A stretch of DNA of 46,481 nt from Ignavibacteriaceae bacterium (GTDB taxonomy: Bacteria; Bacteroidota; Ignavibacteria; Ignavibacteriales; Ignavibacteriaceae): the NCBI GenBank assembly GCA_013042995.1, contig JABDPB010000044.1:1-46481 (forward strand), given 5' to 3'. Position numbers and translations under genes: made by a program. Of this stretch, positions 1 through 7,803 are shown in pieces. A model generated the notes under the pieces. That model saw nothing but the letters and a program-made list of their open reading frames with translations. It made no database searches and was not told the origin of the DNA. Each line of letters begins with the position of its first letter. Position 1 is the stretch's first letter.

Positions 1-3
1 AAA

Positions 4-32
4 AATCCCCACCTAAATATTAAGCAGGGATT
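4..32 (-). terminator. Weak terminator-like hairpin
   Basis: On the minus strand AATCCC (27-32) can pair with GGGATT (4-9) and is followed by TTT, just after the stop of the 55-1134 gene. The loop is long (17 nt) and the window ends here, so support is weak. Confidence 0.3.
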
Positions 33-54
33 AGTAAAAAACATTTATAACAAG

Positions 55-1134
55 TTATTTTAAAAGCAACATCTTTTTTGTTTCCACTATGTCTCCTACT
101 GAAACCTTATAATAATAAACACCACTAGAAAATTTATCTGCGTTCCAATTAAGCTCATAATTTCCAGCAGGTTTTTCTTCGTTTATTAATGTTACAATTT
201 CATTTCCCAGCACATCGTAAATTTTAAGCGAAACAAGTCCGTGTTCTGCAATTTGAAATTTGATAGTTGTATTTGGATTAAATGGATTTGGATAGTTCTG
301 AGATAAATAAAAAGTTTCTGGGGCAACAAACTCATATTCGATGTTTGTAATACCTTCAATTTCTGTTACTATACCCGGAATGAAAAACGGATCAACACCA
401 AAAAAGCTTAAATCGACATTGTTAGTAGGAATCACATCCTGAACAATCCAGTAATCTGGAGCAATCCAAATAGAGTTTTCTGTAGTAATTATTGTTGTTG
501 GAGGTAATGGCGGCAACAGAAATACTTTTACTTTCCATTGAAGTAGAAATTTTTTACAATCAAGAGTGCCAATTGTGGTTTGCAAATTTTCATCCTGAAG
601 TCGAGTACCCGTATATTCAAATCTAAAAGTAAAATTACCGAACGAAGTATTTATTAAAGTATCTTTTTGTAACAAGGTATACTCAGCGCCAACATTTGAG
701 CCAAATTTGTAATTAGTATACCAAGCCTCAAGCGATTTGAAGAAGTCTAAAAAGTTGAATGTTGCACTAATTCCCAGCGAATCCAATTGAGATAAAACTA
801 TTTCAAGTGGACCTAAATCAAAATAATCATACCCTTCTGTTCCATCAAAATGATAGAACAATGTATCATCATAAGTTTGCAAATTTATAGTTTGAAACGG
901 ACCACTTTTTGTCGGAACAATGTTTGCATTTTTCCCTTGGTGCATATCCACAACAGCAAAAGAATCTTGTCGAGCAAAAGAGAGTGAATCGATTTTATTA
1001 TTTAATGAATCTAGTGGAGTTGATCTGAAATCCCAAACAAATCCCGTATCTTCTGGAAAATAATCGCTGGCTTGTTGTGAGTAATTTGCATTTACGAAAA
1101 TAATAAAGCAACATAAAGTAATTATCTTATTCAT
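55..1134 (-). CDS. Secreted T9SS cargo protein, function unknown
   Basis: A 359-residue protein with an N-terminal signal peptide (hydrophobic run about residues 4-17, ending near NANYSQQ). The last 80 or so residues are a type IX secretion sorting domain: the NYPNPFNPNTTIKF motif, then a 'KIYDVLGNEI' strand, 'SSGVYYYKV' and a C-terminal KKMLLLK. The family is known to be carried across the outer membrane by this tail and anchored or released there. The middle (about residues 25-275) shows no domain I recognise; it has 'PPLPPTTIITTENSIWIAPDYWIVQDV', resembling the lipid/surface-protein-like beta folds common in these genomes, but that is a guess. It lies 108 bp downstream of the TonB receptor gene on the same strand and could share its transcript. 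Translation of the start is by ATG. Confidence 0.85.
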   Translation of the reverse strand: MNKIITLCCFIIFVNANYSQQASDYFPEDTGFVWDFRSTPLDSLNNKIDSLSFARQDSFAVVDMHQGKNANIVPTKSGPFQTINLQTYDDTLFYHFDGTEGYDYFDLGPLEIVLSQLDSLGISATFNFLDFFKSLEAWYTNYKFGSNVGAEYTLLQKDTLINTSFGNFTFRFEYTGTRLQDENLQTTIGTLDCKKFLLQWKVKVFLLPPLPPTTIITTENSIWIAPDYWIVQDVIPTNNVDLSFFGVDPFFIPGIVTEIEGITNIEYEFVAPETFYLSQNYPNPFNPNTTIKFQIAEHGLVSLKIYDVLGNEIVTLINEEKPAGNYELNWNADKFSSGVYYYKVSVGDIVETKKMLLLK

Positions 1135-1242
1135 TTTTAACCTACTAAATTTAAATTTTTATTTACCAACCAAAGACGAGCATAAGTGTGGCTTAACTTT
1201 GAATTTTAATTTTTAAAAAGCAAGTGATTTGTGAAGGATTCT

Positions 1243-3426
1243 TTAAATGGCAAGATTAAATCCGAAAGAATAGCTTCTGATTTTGCGAATATTTCCAATC
1301 AGTTCAACATAATTATAATTAAAAAGATTTTTAACATTTATAAAAATTCTCAGGGGCAATCCAGCTGATATTAAGTTGTAGCCTGCTCTAAAATCAGTAA
1401 CATAAACTGGAACACGCTGCTCACCGTCTCTAACAATTCCAAGATCAATAAGCTCGTCATCAATTTCTTCAATTTTACTCCAATATCTGAAATCTATGCC
1501 AAGATCAAAATTCCATTTTGTAAAATCTAAACTTGAATAAATAAGATGCCGCGGACGGTATTTTAATGTAATATTATTTTCCAAATCGCGTGCCGACATA
1601 TAAGTATAACTAAAAGTTAAGCTTAGCTGATCCGGAAAAAATTCAACAATCGTGTTTGTTTCAAATCCCTGAATTCTTGCACGTAATACATTTTCAAAAA
1701 CAGCCTGCCCATCGAACGGATCGATTCCCGGTTCAATCATATTATAATATTCATTTTGAAAAACTGCAGCATCAATATTTAAAAAATCCAATGGTAAGTA
1801 ATTCACTCCAACTTCAAAGGTTAGATTTGATTCTGATTTTATCTTTGGGTTTGGCTTTACTGTAATACCGCTAGTTGATGTTGAAGTGAATGCTTCTGCA
1901 AGAGTTGGTGCTCTGAAGCCAGTTCCTACCGATGCCCTAACTATTAAATTATTCAAGAGTTTATAGTTCAATCCTAACTTTGGAGAAATTGCCCCCTCGC
2001 CATCCAAAGAATCAAGTTTTGTGTAATCGTATCGTATCCCGAGTGAGGCAATTAGTGGAAAATTAAAAGTAACATCTGTAACTGAATAAGCTCCAAAACC
2101 AAATGAATTGGGATTTCCAAATAGATTTGATTTTACTGTTGAATTGTTTCCTTCCACGCCGGAGGTCAAAATTATATTATTTGTTAGGTTTGCAGTTAGC
2201 TGTAATTCACCTCTATATAAATTTGAAGTTGATTCATTCGAAGCTGTTCCACTGTCTTTAAAGTGATTTCTGTAGTAGCTTGTCTTAACATTAAGATAAA
2301 GACCATTGTTTAGAAAACTATTGTAAATTAAACCGAATAGGTACCTGTTGGTTTCAATTCTTTCATTTCTGTTTGCTTCCGGCGGGACTAATGCATTTCT
2401 TGAATCTTTCCAGTAAAGAAAATTTCCAGATCGTTTGTTAAATGTATTTGCTAAGAGTGTGATGGAAGATAAAGGTGAAAAATTATATCTCGCTTTTATA
2501 AAACCAATATATTTTTTGAAAAAATCATCTTGCCTGTAACTCAAATCTTCCAGTCGAGTAAATGAAGCACTAAAACCAAATTTGCCAACAGAATTTGAGT
2601 GGGATAAAGTTAATCCGTTGAACGGACGCATCTCTCCTGACCAATCCCATTGACTGTGATACGGTTTATCATAAAATCCATAGAAGCCATTTACAGTTGT
2701 TAAAGGCTTTGGGGAAATATCTTTCGTTAGTCCATTTATCACTCCACCAATTGCAGAGGAACCGTAGAGAGAGCTTGCTGCACCTTTTATAATTTCAACT
2801 CTTTGTAATTCTGTAACAGGAATCATTTCCCAAACAGTTTCCCCTGTATCACCAGTATGAAAGGTTAAACCGTCAATTGCAAGCAAAGCACGCGAACCTG
2901 CACCCCTGCTGTATCCGCTAGAACCGCGGATGCTTATTTGATCTTCAGTCATATTCACTCCAGGCACGTATCTAAGAGCATCTTCAAGATTGCTGAAATT
3001 GCTTTCAATGAATTCTACACCTGAAATGATTTCTGTACTTACAGGCAAATCAGATTTTTTCTGTTCGTATTTACCCGCAGTTATGAGAACTTCATCCGAT
3101 TGAATTATGGTTTCTTTTAAAGCCGCATTTATAATCATTGATTTATTAGTAATTGAAACAATGTCAACAACGTATTTTTCAAAACCAATTGCAGAAAATT
3201 CTATTCTAAAATCTCCAGGGCTCAAATTTGAAATTTGGTAATACCCATTTTCATCTGTTGATGAACCGTAATCTGTTCCAAAAACAATTATGTTAACACC
3301 AACAACAGGCTCCCCATCTTCATCAGTAACTTTACCACTTACAGAAAAAGTCTGTGCAAAGTTTGTGCTCAATAAGAGAACAAAAGAAAAAAAGAGAATG
3401 ATATATGTTTGTCGTTTCACTGGCAT
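1243..3426 (-). CDS. TonB-dependent outer-membrane receptor
   Basis: A 727-residue TonB-dependent receptor. After a signal peptide (residues 1-24, ending TNFAQ) there is a carboxypeptidase-regulatory-like beta-sandwich (about 25-105: 'VSGKVTDEDGEPVVGVNIIV'), the arrangement typical of Bacteroidota receptors. The plug follows (about 120-235, with 'EDALRYVPGVNM', 'SIRGSSGYSRGAGSRALLAIDG' region and 'VEIIKGAASSLYGSSAIGGVIN'), then a 22-strand-type barrel ending in an aromatic-rich strand. The plug is like that of BtuB/iron-siderophore receptors, so a metal chelate, cobalamin or small ligand is more likely than a SusC oligosaccharide; no SusD partner is present. The lipoprotein gene upstream ends only 14 bp before this start, so the two are probably co-transcribed. 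The ligand cannot be told from sequence. Confidence 0.9.
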   Translation of the reverse strand: MPVKRQTYIILFFSFVLLLSTNFAQTFSVSGKVTDEDGEPVVGVNIIVFGTDYGSSTDENGYYQISNLSPGDFRIEFSAIGFEKYVVDIVSITNKSMIINAALKETIIQSDEVLITAGKYEQKKSDLPVSTEIISGVEFIESNFSNLEDALRYVPGVNMTEDQISIRGSSGYSRGAGSRALLAIDGLTFHTGDTGETVWEMIPVTELQRVEIIKGAASSLYGSSAIGGVINGLTKDISPKPLTTVNGFYGFYDKPYHSQWDWSGEMRPFNGLTLSHSNSVGKFGFSASFTRLEDLSYRQDDFFKKYIGFIKARYNFSPLSSITLLANTFNKRSGNFLYWKDSRNALVPPEANRNERIETNRYLFGLIYNSFLNNGLYLNVKTSYYRNHFKDSGTASNESTSNLYRGELQLTANLTNNIILTSGVEGNNSTVKSNLFGNPNSFGFGAYSVTDVTFNFPLIASLGIRYDYTKLDSLDGEGAISPKLGLNYKLLNNLIVRASVGTGFRAPTLAEAFTSTSTSGITVKPNPKIKSESNLTFEVGVNYLPLDFLNIDAAVFQNEYYNMIEPGIDPFDGQAVFENVLRARIQGFETNTIVEFFPDQLSLTFSYTYMSARDLENNITLKYRPRHLIYSSLDFTKWNFDLGIDFRYWSKIEEIDDELIDLGIVRDGEQRVPVYVTDFRAGYNLISAGLPLRIFINVKNLFNYNYVELIGNIRKIRSYSFGFNLAI

Positions 3427-3440
3427 TATTAATACAAATT

Positions 3441-3971
3441 TTAATTTCCAGTTGGTGGCTGTGGCGGTGGATTGTTAAAATCTACTTTAATATTGATATT
3501 TCTAATAAAAGTACTTTCTGGAATTACCATTGTTCCGGGCTTTGTAGTGTCTCCAATTTCATAATAAACACCGGAAACAAACCAATCTTTTCGTGCAAAT
3601 GATAAATTTTCAGTGGACTGCTGCACTAAAGCAACAAAAGCATAAGAACCGGATGGAAAAGGTCCTGGATCAGGCGGAATGTAAGCAGAATCGAGTGAGC
3701 TGAAATTGTGTGACTGGACTCCAAGCGGAATTTCTCGGCTTAAATATTTCAGATTATTTATTGTAAAATCATCAGGTTCTATAAGTGGATTTTCAAAAAC
3801 AACTAGAAATGATCTTTTAACGCTGTCGGGCCATTCGGATGTATAATTTATCCTTCCGCTAAAACCGGATGATTCAGGTGGTAATGGTTCAATTCCATAA
3901 TCGCAGGAAAATAAAAAGACTAAACCAATTATACCTAGCAAATTCAGAATTTTCAATTTGAGGTTATGCAT
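3441..3971 (-). CDS. Predicted lipoprotein, function unknown
   Basis: About 176 residues with a lipoprotein signal: a basic start, a hydrophobic stretch 'LLGIIGLVFLFSC' with lipobox Cys near residue 23, then 'DYGIEPLPPESSGFSGRI'. The mature part looks like a small beta-sandwich with 'FSGRINYTSEWPDSVKRSFLVVFENPL'; no family is recognised. It ends in a proline-rich tail (NNPPPQPPTGN). Upstream of and 14 bp from the TonB receptor gene, it is likely a surface or periplasmic accessory of that receptor. A GTG three bases upstream (3974) is in frame; I prefer the ATG at 3971, but neither has a clear ribosome site. Confidence 0.75.
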   Translation of the reverse strand: MHNLKLKILNLLGIIGLVFLFSCDYGIEPLPPESSGFSGRINYTSEWPDSVKRSFLVVFENPLIEPDDFTINNLKYLSREIPLGVQSHNFSSLDSAYIPPDPGPFPSGSYAFVALVQQSTENLSFARKDWFVSGVYYEIGDTTKPGTMVIPESTFIRNINIKVDFNNPPPQPPTGN

Positions 3972-4042
3972 CACTTTAACTTAAGCATTGTAATCTACTC
4001 TAAAAAAGAAAAACCAAATCACTGATATTTATAAGTTAGTTT

Positions 4043-5386
4043 TTATTTAATTAATACCATCTTCTTTGTATCCGAAAACTCTCCGGCTTTAATAGCATAA
4101 AAATATATTCCGCTTGGTAAATTGGAGCCATCAAAATTTAAAATGTGAATGCCTTTTGAAACAGTTTCGTTAATTAAAGTTATAATTTTGTTTCCAAGCA
4201 TATCAAAAACTTCGAGCACAACATCAGTTGATTCAGGAATCTGAAATTTTAGGGTTGTATTTGGGTTAAATGGTTGCGGATAATTTTGATAAAGATAATA
4301 CTGATCCGGTTTTATTAATTTGTCATTTACTGAAGTGGGAATGAAATATTTTACAACTGATTCTTGAAAAATTGAAGTCGTGTCAATTCCAGAAATAACA
4401 AAAGCCGAAATTGTATCGTTACCAATAGTTAATGGCGCAGTAATGGTTGCTTGATAAGTACCGTTTCCTAAATCCGTAACTCCACTCAACAATCCAGCAC
4501 CCGAGTTCGATAACTCTACCTGTAGGCCACTTGTTAATAGTGTATCTGAATTATTTTTAGGAGAGATGATAATCGTGGCCATTGCAGTTCCATCAGCAGG
4601 TAAAGAATCAGGATCAGCAATGATCTCAGAAAGAAAAGGATCAACAACTGTAAACAGAGAATCTTTCCAGTCATTAAACATTCCCTGCAGAACATCGATT
4701 GGATCTGTTCCTATTGGAGTATCAGGTACAACCAGTTGAATGTAAGGAGTGTTTCCATCACCAATCCTTACAACTTTAACAAATCCTGATTGCGATGAAG
4801 TATTTCGAACTGCACAGCGTGTATCAGCACCAACAATTTTTGCTGCCTGCAATGATGCCATAAGTTTATCAGCCAATGGTCCATCGGTGGTAAGAAACAT
4901 CGTTTGCATTGTATCAATTATAACCTGCCCTAAAAGTATATTCCCTTGAACAGAATATCCATCACCAGTTATGTGATTTTTATAATCAAGACAGTTCGCT
5001 CCAGTATAAGCAGCACTCTCTCCATTGCGCGTGAGATCAACTATTCCGTATTGCCGAACTGTAGGATCATTCTGGGCATCATTGGCTATAAGCCAATCAA
5101 TTATTTCCTGGGGGGATAAACCTTCAAGCATTCTAGCACGAGCATTTTGCTGATTAGTTGAATTATACGAAGCTTGAGTATGAATTGCTCCGATCCCTTC
5201 AATAACATCACTTAAAATAAATGCACCAACTCCTCCAAATGGTCCAACGCAAGATGCACCTGCACTCCCGATTTCTCCAGTTACAGTATCAACGGCTACG
5301 ATTGAAAAAGTATCCTGCCCAAAAATGTGGGACTGCAAAATGAAAATTAAGATTAAAGCTGAAGAAAACAGATATTTCCTCTTCAT
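4043..5386 (-). CDS. DUF1028 (Ntn-hydrolase-like) protein with T9SS sorting domain
   Basis: 447 residues. After a signal peptide (about 1-24) residues 25-230 match the DUF1028 family: 'TFSIVAVDTVTGEIGSAGAS', 'GVGAFILSDVIEGIGAIHTQA', 'ARMLEGLSPQEIIDWLI' and 'YTGANCLDYKNHITGDGYSVQGNIL'. DUF1028 is grouped with N-terminal-nucleophile hydrolase folds, so a self-exposed Thr/Ser near T26 or S28 is possible; no substrate is known. Residues about 255-335 resemble an invasin-type Ig domain ('LPADGTAMATIIISPK', 'DLGNGTYQATITAP'). The C-terminal 85 residues are the T9SS sorting domain (NYPQPFNPNTTLKF, ending KKMVLIK). Predicted secreted enzyme at the cell surface. Its start has AAAGG at a suitable distance. 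Confidence 0.88.
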   Translation of the reverse strand: MKRKYLFSSALILIFILQSHIFGQDTFSIVAVDTVTGEIGSAGASCVGPFGGVGAFILSDVIEGIGAIHTQASYNSTNQQNARARMLEGLSPQEIIDWLIANDAQNDPTVRQYGIVDLTRNGESAAYTGANCLDYKNHITGDGYSVQGNILLGQVIIDTMQTMFLTTDGPLADKLMASLQAAKIVGADTRCAVRNTSSQSGFVKVVRIGDGNTPYIQLVVPDTPIGTDPIDVLQGMFNDWKDSLFTVVDPFLSEIIADPDSLPADGTAMATIIISPKNNSDTLLTSGLQVELSNSGAGLLSGVTDLGNGTYQATITAPLTIGNDTISAFVISGIDTTSIFQESVVKYFIPTSVNDKLIKPDQYYLYQNYPQPFNPNTTLKFQIPESTDVVLEVFDMLGNKIITLINETVSKGIHILNFDGSNLPSGIYFYAIKAGEFSDTKKMVLIK

Positions 5387-5428
5387 ATATATTACCTTTA
5401 ATTAATAGCTAATATTTATATATCATTG

Positions 5429-7729
5429 TTAATAATACTTTACGTTGATTTTTATACTCTTGTCTCTGCCCTTATCGTCCAGGCATGTTATCATCAAATT
5501 TTTTTCTTCAGGATTGAAAAAAACTCTTTCGCCCGGTTTACATTTTTTATAAAACTTATCATTTATATACCAATAGTGAGTTTGCACTCTGCTGTCGGAA
5601 GCAGCAAGCAAAAGTATTTCCTGCTCGGAGTTTTCTTCAACTAAATACTCATAATCTTCCGATGGTGATAATATTTTAGGTCCTGCCTCGGCAAATTTTG
5701 AATTGCAATCGGGATTGTGTGCTGGTGGTAATTTATAGCTATAATTATTTTGAGAAAGCCAAACAGTCAATTCAGGCTGATAAACGGCATAGGTAACCTT
5801 TTTATATTCCGATGAGGGCAAACAGCCAGTGCAATATTGCGTCGATTCATCCAAACTTACATAAACGGGTTTATGAATGTTGCAAACATCATTGTGTGAT
5901 TTATTTTTTATTGCAAAATCTTCAACAACTCTTTTGCAATATTGAGTTGGAACTAAACCGCTTTCGCTGCAAACATTTCTTTTGTAAAGATCTTCCGGCT
6001 CTTCAAACCATTTAACATCTGAATTGTAATCAATTGCACTAAAAAGATCAAATAATAACGGAACTGCAACTTCTCCTCCGGAAAGATTTGGAGAACCAAC
6101 TCCGTTAAAGTTTCCCATCCAAACTCCAATCGTGTAATTCGGATTAAAGCCAATCGCCCAGGCATCTCTTTTTCCGTAAGAGGTTCCTGTTTTCCAAGCA
6201 AATTTAGGAAGCTTAGAATAGTATGAGAAGTTTACTATATCACTTCGATCAACTCCCGAAAGAATTTTTGCAATTAAGTAAGATGATGATTCCGAAAAGA
6301 TCTGCACACCATCATTATTTTCTTCATTTAAAAGAAAATTTATTGGATAAAGATTACCTTTGTTTGCAAATGAAGTAAATAATCTTGTAAGCTCAAATAA
6401 GTTTGTTCCGCAGCCCCCGAGAATTAGTGAAAGTCCAAGTTTATTTTTTTGTTCTTGTATTTGATTAAATCCGCAACCCTCAAGCAAATTTATAAAATTA
6501 TTCAATCCAACTTTTTCAAGAAGTTTTACAGCGGGGATATTCAGTGAATTTACCAAAGCAAATTCAGTTGAAACATTTCCATAAAATTTCAAATCATAGT
6601 TCTCTGGTTGGTATCCATGAAAATCCGTTGGGATATCGGTAAACTTCATTTTAGGAGTAAGATTTCCATCATCTAAAGCGTAAGCATAGAGTGGTGCTTT
6701 TAAAGTGGAGCCGGGAGAGCGTATTGCGGTAATGCCGTTTACCTGTCCGAATGATCCTTCATCGTAGAAATCTGCAGAGCCGCAATATGCAACAACAGAT
6801 TTATTTATATTATTCATAACCAGGACAGCACCATTAGTTATTCCTTTATAAAAGACCTTTCCAACATTGTGCAATAAAATATTTTCCACTGTTTGCTGTA
6901 TTTCCAAATCGAGTGTTGTATTTAATTCATCGCCGTTAAAATTTTCTTTTATATAATAACTGAAGTGCGGTGCGAAAACCGGGACTTCGTAACGATGCGC
7001 TTCAATTGGTTCATCGACCGCATCTTTTAAATCTGTTGAGGAAAATATTTCATCTTGTTTGAATTTGTTAATCCAGTAATTTCTTTTTATAATAATCTGG
7101 TCATTACTTCTATCTAGCCTTAATGAATTTGGATCATTCGGAATAACGGCAAGCATAATTGATTGAGCAAGACTCAGTTTATCCGGCGGTCTGTTAAAAT
7201 AAATATACGATGCAGATTTCACTCCTTCAATATTTCCGCCAAAAGGCAGAAGACTTAAATAAAGTTCAAGAATTTCTTCTTTGGAATATTTTAATTCTAG
7301 CTGCAGTGCGCGGAACATTTCAGCAAATTTGTTTACATAGGTTCTTTCTTTTGGTTCGAGCATTCGTGCAACCTGCATTGTAATTGTAGATGCACCTGAT
7401 TCAATTTCACTGCTGATTAAATTCTTATAAAAAGCTCGAACAACTGAAACTGGATTAATTCCAAAATGCCAGTAAAACCAGTTGTCTTCTTTTTCAATTA
7501 TTGCTTTTATTAATTCAGGTGAAACTTCCTCAAGATCACTCCGCAGTCTCCATTTGTCATCACTTGTTAAATAAGCTGTGAGAAGTGTCCCGTCCTTTGC
7601 TTGGATTTGTTTTGAGAATTCTTTTTGCTTCGGAAGCGGAAACAACAGATCTAACAAAATAAAAAGCAACAGTGTTGAAAATACAATCGTTACTGATCTG
7701 CGATATTTTTTTATAAATTCAAAATGCAT
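5429..7729 (-). CDS. pbpC: Penicillin-binding protein 1C
   Basis: 766-residue bifunctional peptidoglycan synthase. An N-terminal membrane anchor (about 13-30) precedes the GT51 transglycosylase domain (about 55-230), with 'EKEDNWFYWHFGINP' carrying the catalytic Glu and 'GASTITMQVARM'. The transpeptidase domain carries the active-site STLK (Ser341), SLN of 'NSLNIPAVKLL', and KTG in 'FAWKTGTSYGKRDAWAIGF'. The C-terminus (about 690-766) is the PBP1C-specific beta domain, ending 'DDKGRDKSIKINV'. Length matches E. coli PBP1c. The alpha-2-macroglobulin gene lies just upstream on the same strand (74-bp gap), the pairing known in many Gram-negatives, where A2M is thought to trap proteases that breach the outer membrane and PBP1c to help repair the wall. 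Confidence 0.95.
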   Translation of the reverse strand: MHFEFIKKYRRSVTIVFSTLLLFILLDLLFPLPKQKEFSKQIQAKDGTLLTAYLTSDDKWRLRSDLEEVSPELIKAIIEKEDNWFYWHFGINPVSVVRAFYKNLISSEIESGASTITMQVARMLEPKERTYVNKFAEMFRALQLELKYSKEEILELYLSLLPFGGNIEGVKSASYIYFNRPPDKLSLAQSIMLAVIPNDPNSLRLDRSNDQIIIKRNYWINKFKQDEIFSSTDLKDAVDEPIEAHRYEVPVFAPHFSYYIKENFNGDELNTTLDLEIQQTVENILLHNVGKVFYKGITNGAVLVMNNINKSVVAYCGSADFYDEGSFGQVNGITAIRSPGSTLKAPLYAYALDDGNLTPKMKFTDIPTDFHGYQPENYDLKFYGNVSTEFALVNSLNIPAVKLLEKVGLNNFINLLEGCGFNQIQEQKNKLGLSLILGGCGTNLFELTRLFTSFANKGNLYPINFLLNEENNDGVQIFSESSSYLIAKILSGVDRSDIVNFSYYSKLPKFAWKTGTSYGKRDAWAIGFNPNYTIGVWMGNFNGVGSPNLSGGEVAVPLLFDLFSAIDYNSDVKWFEEPEDLYKRNVCSESGLVPTQYCKRVVEDFAIKNKSHNDVCNIHKPVYVSLDESTQYCTGCLPSSEYKKVTYAVYQPELTVWLSQNNYSYKLPPAHNPDCNSKFAEAGPKILSPSEDYEYLVEENSEQEILLLAASDSRVQTHYWYINDKFYKKCKPGERVFFNPEEKNLMITCLDDKGRDKSIKINVKYY

Positions 7730-7778
7730 GACTTTTAACCCTGAACTTGTTTCAAGGCCTTCGGTTAAAATTTCATTG

Positions 7779-7799
7779 ATCCCAAACCAAATTTGGGAT
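7779..7799 (-). other. Hairpin between A2M and pbpC genes
   Basis: ATCCCAAA (7779-7786) and TTTGGGAT (7792-7799) form a perfect 8-bp stem around a 5-nt loop in the 74-bp gap between the A2M stop and the pbpC start. On the minus strand it is followed by 'CAATGAAATTTT', not a clean T run, so it may be a leaky terminator, an mRNA-stability element or a processing site rather than a full stop. Confidence 0.5.
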
Positions 7800-7803
7800 A
7801 GGT

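Noticed and set aside
86..97. 'CTATGTCTCC' at 87 and 46024 as further copies of the phased repeat
   Set aside because: They match only eight or nine bases, are alone rather than phased, and one lies inside coding sequence; probably chance.
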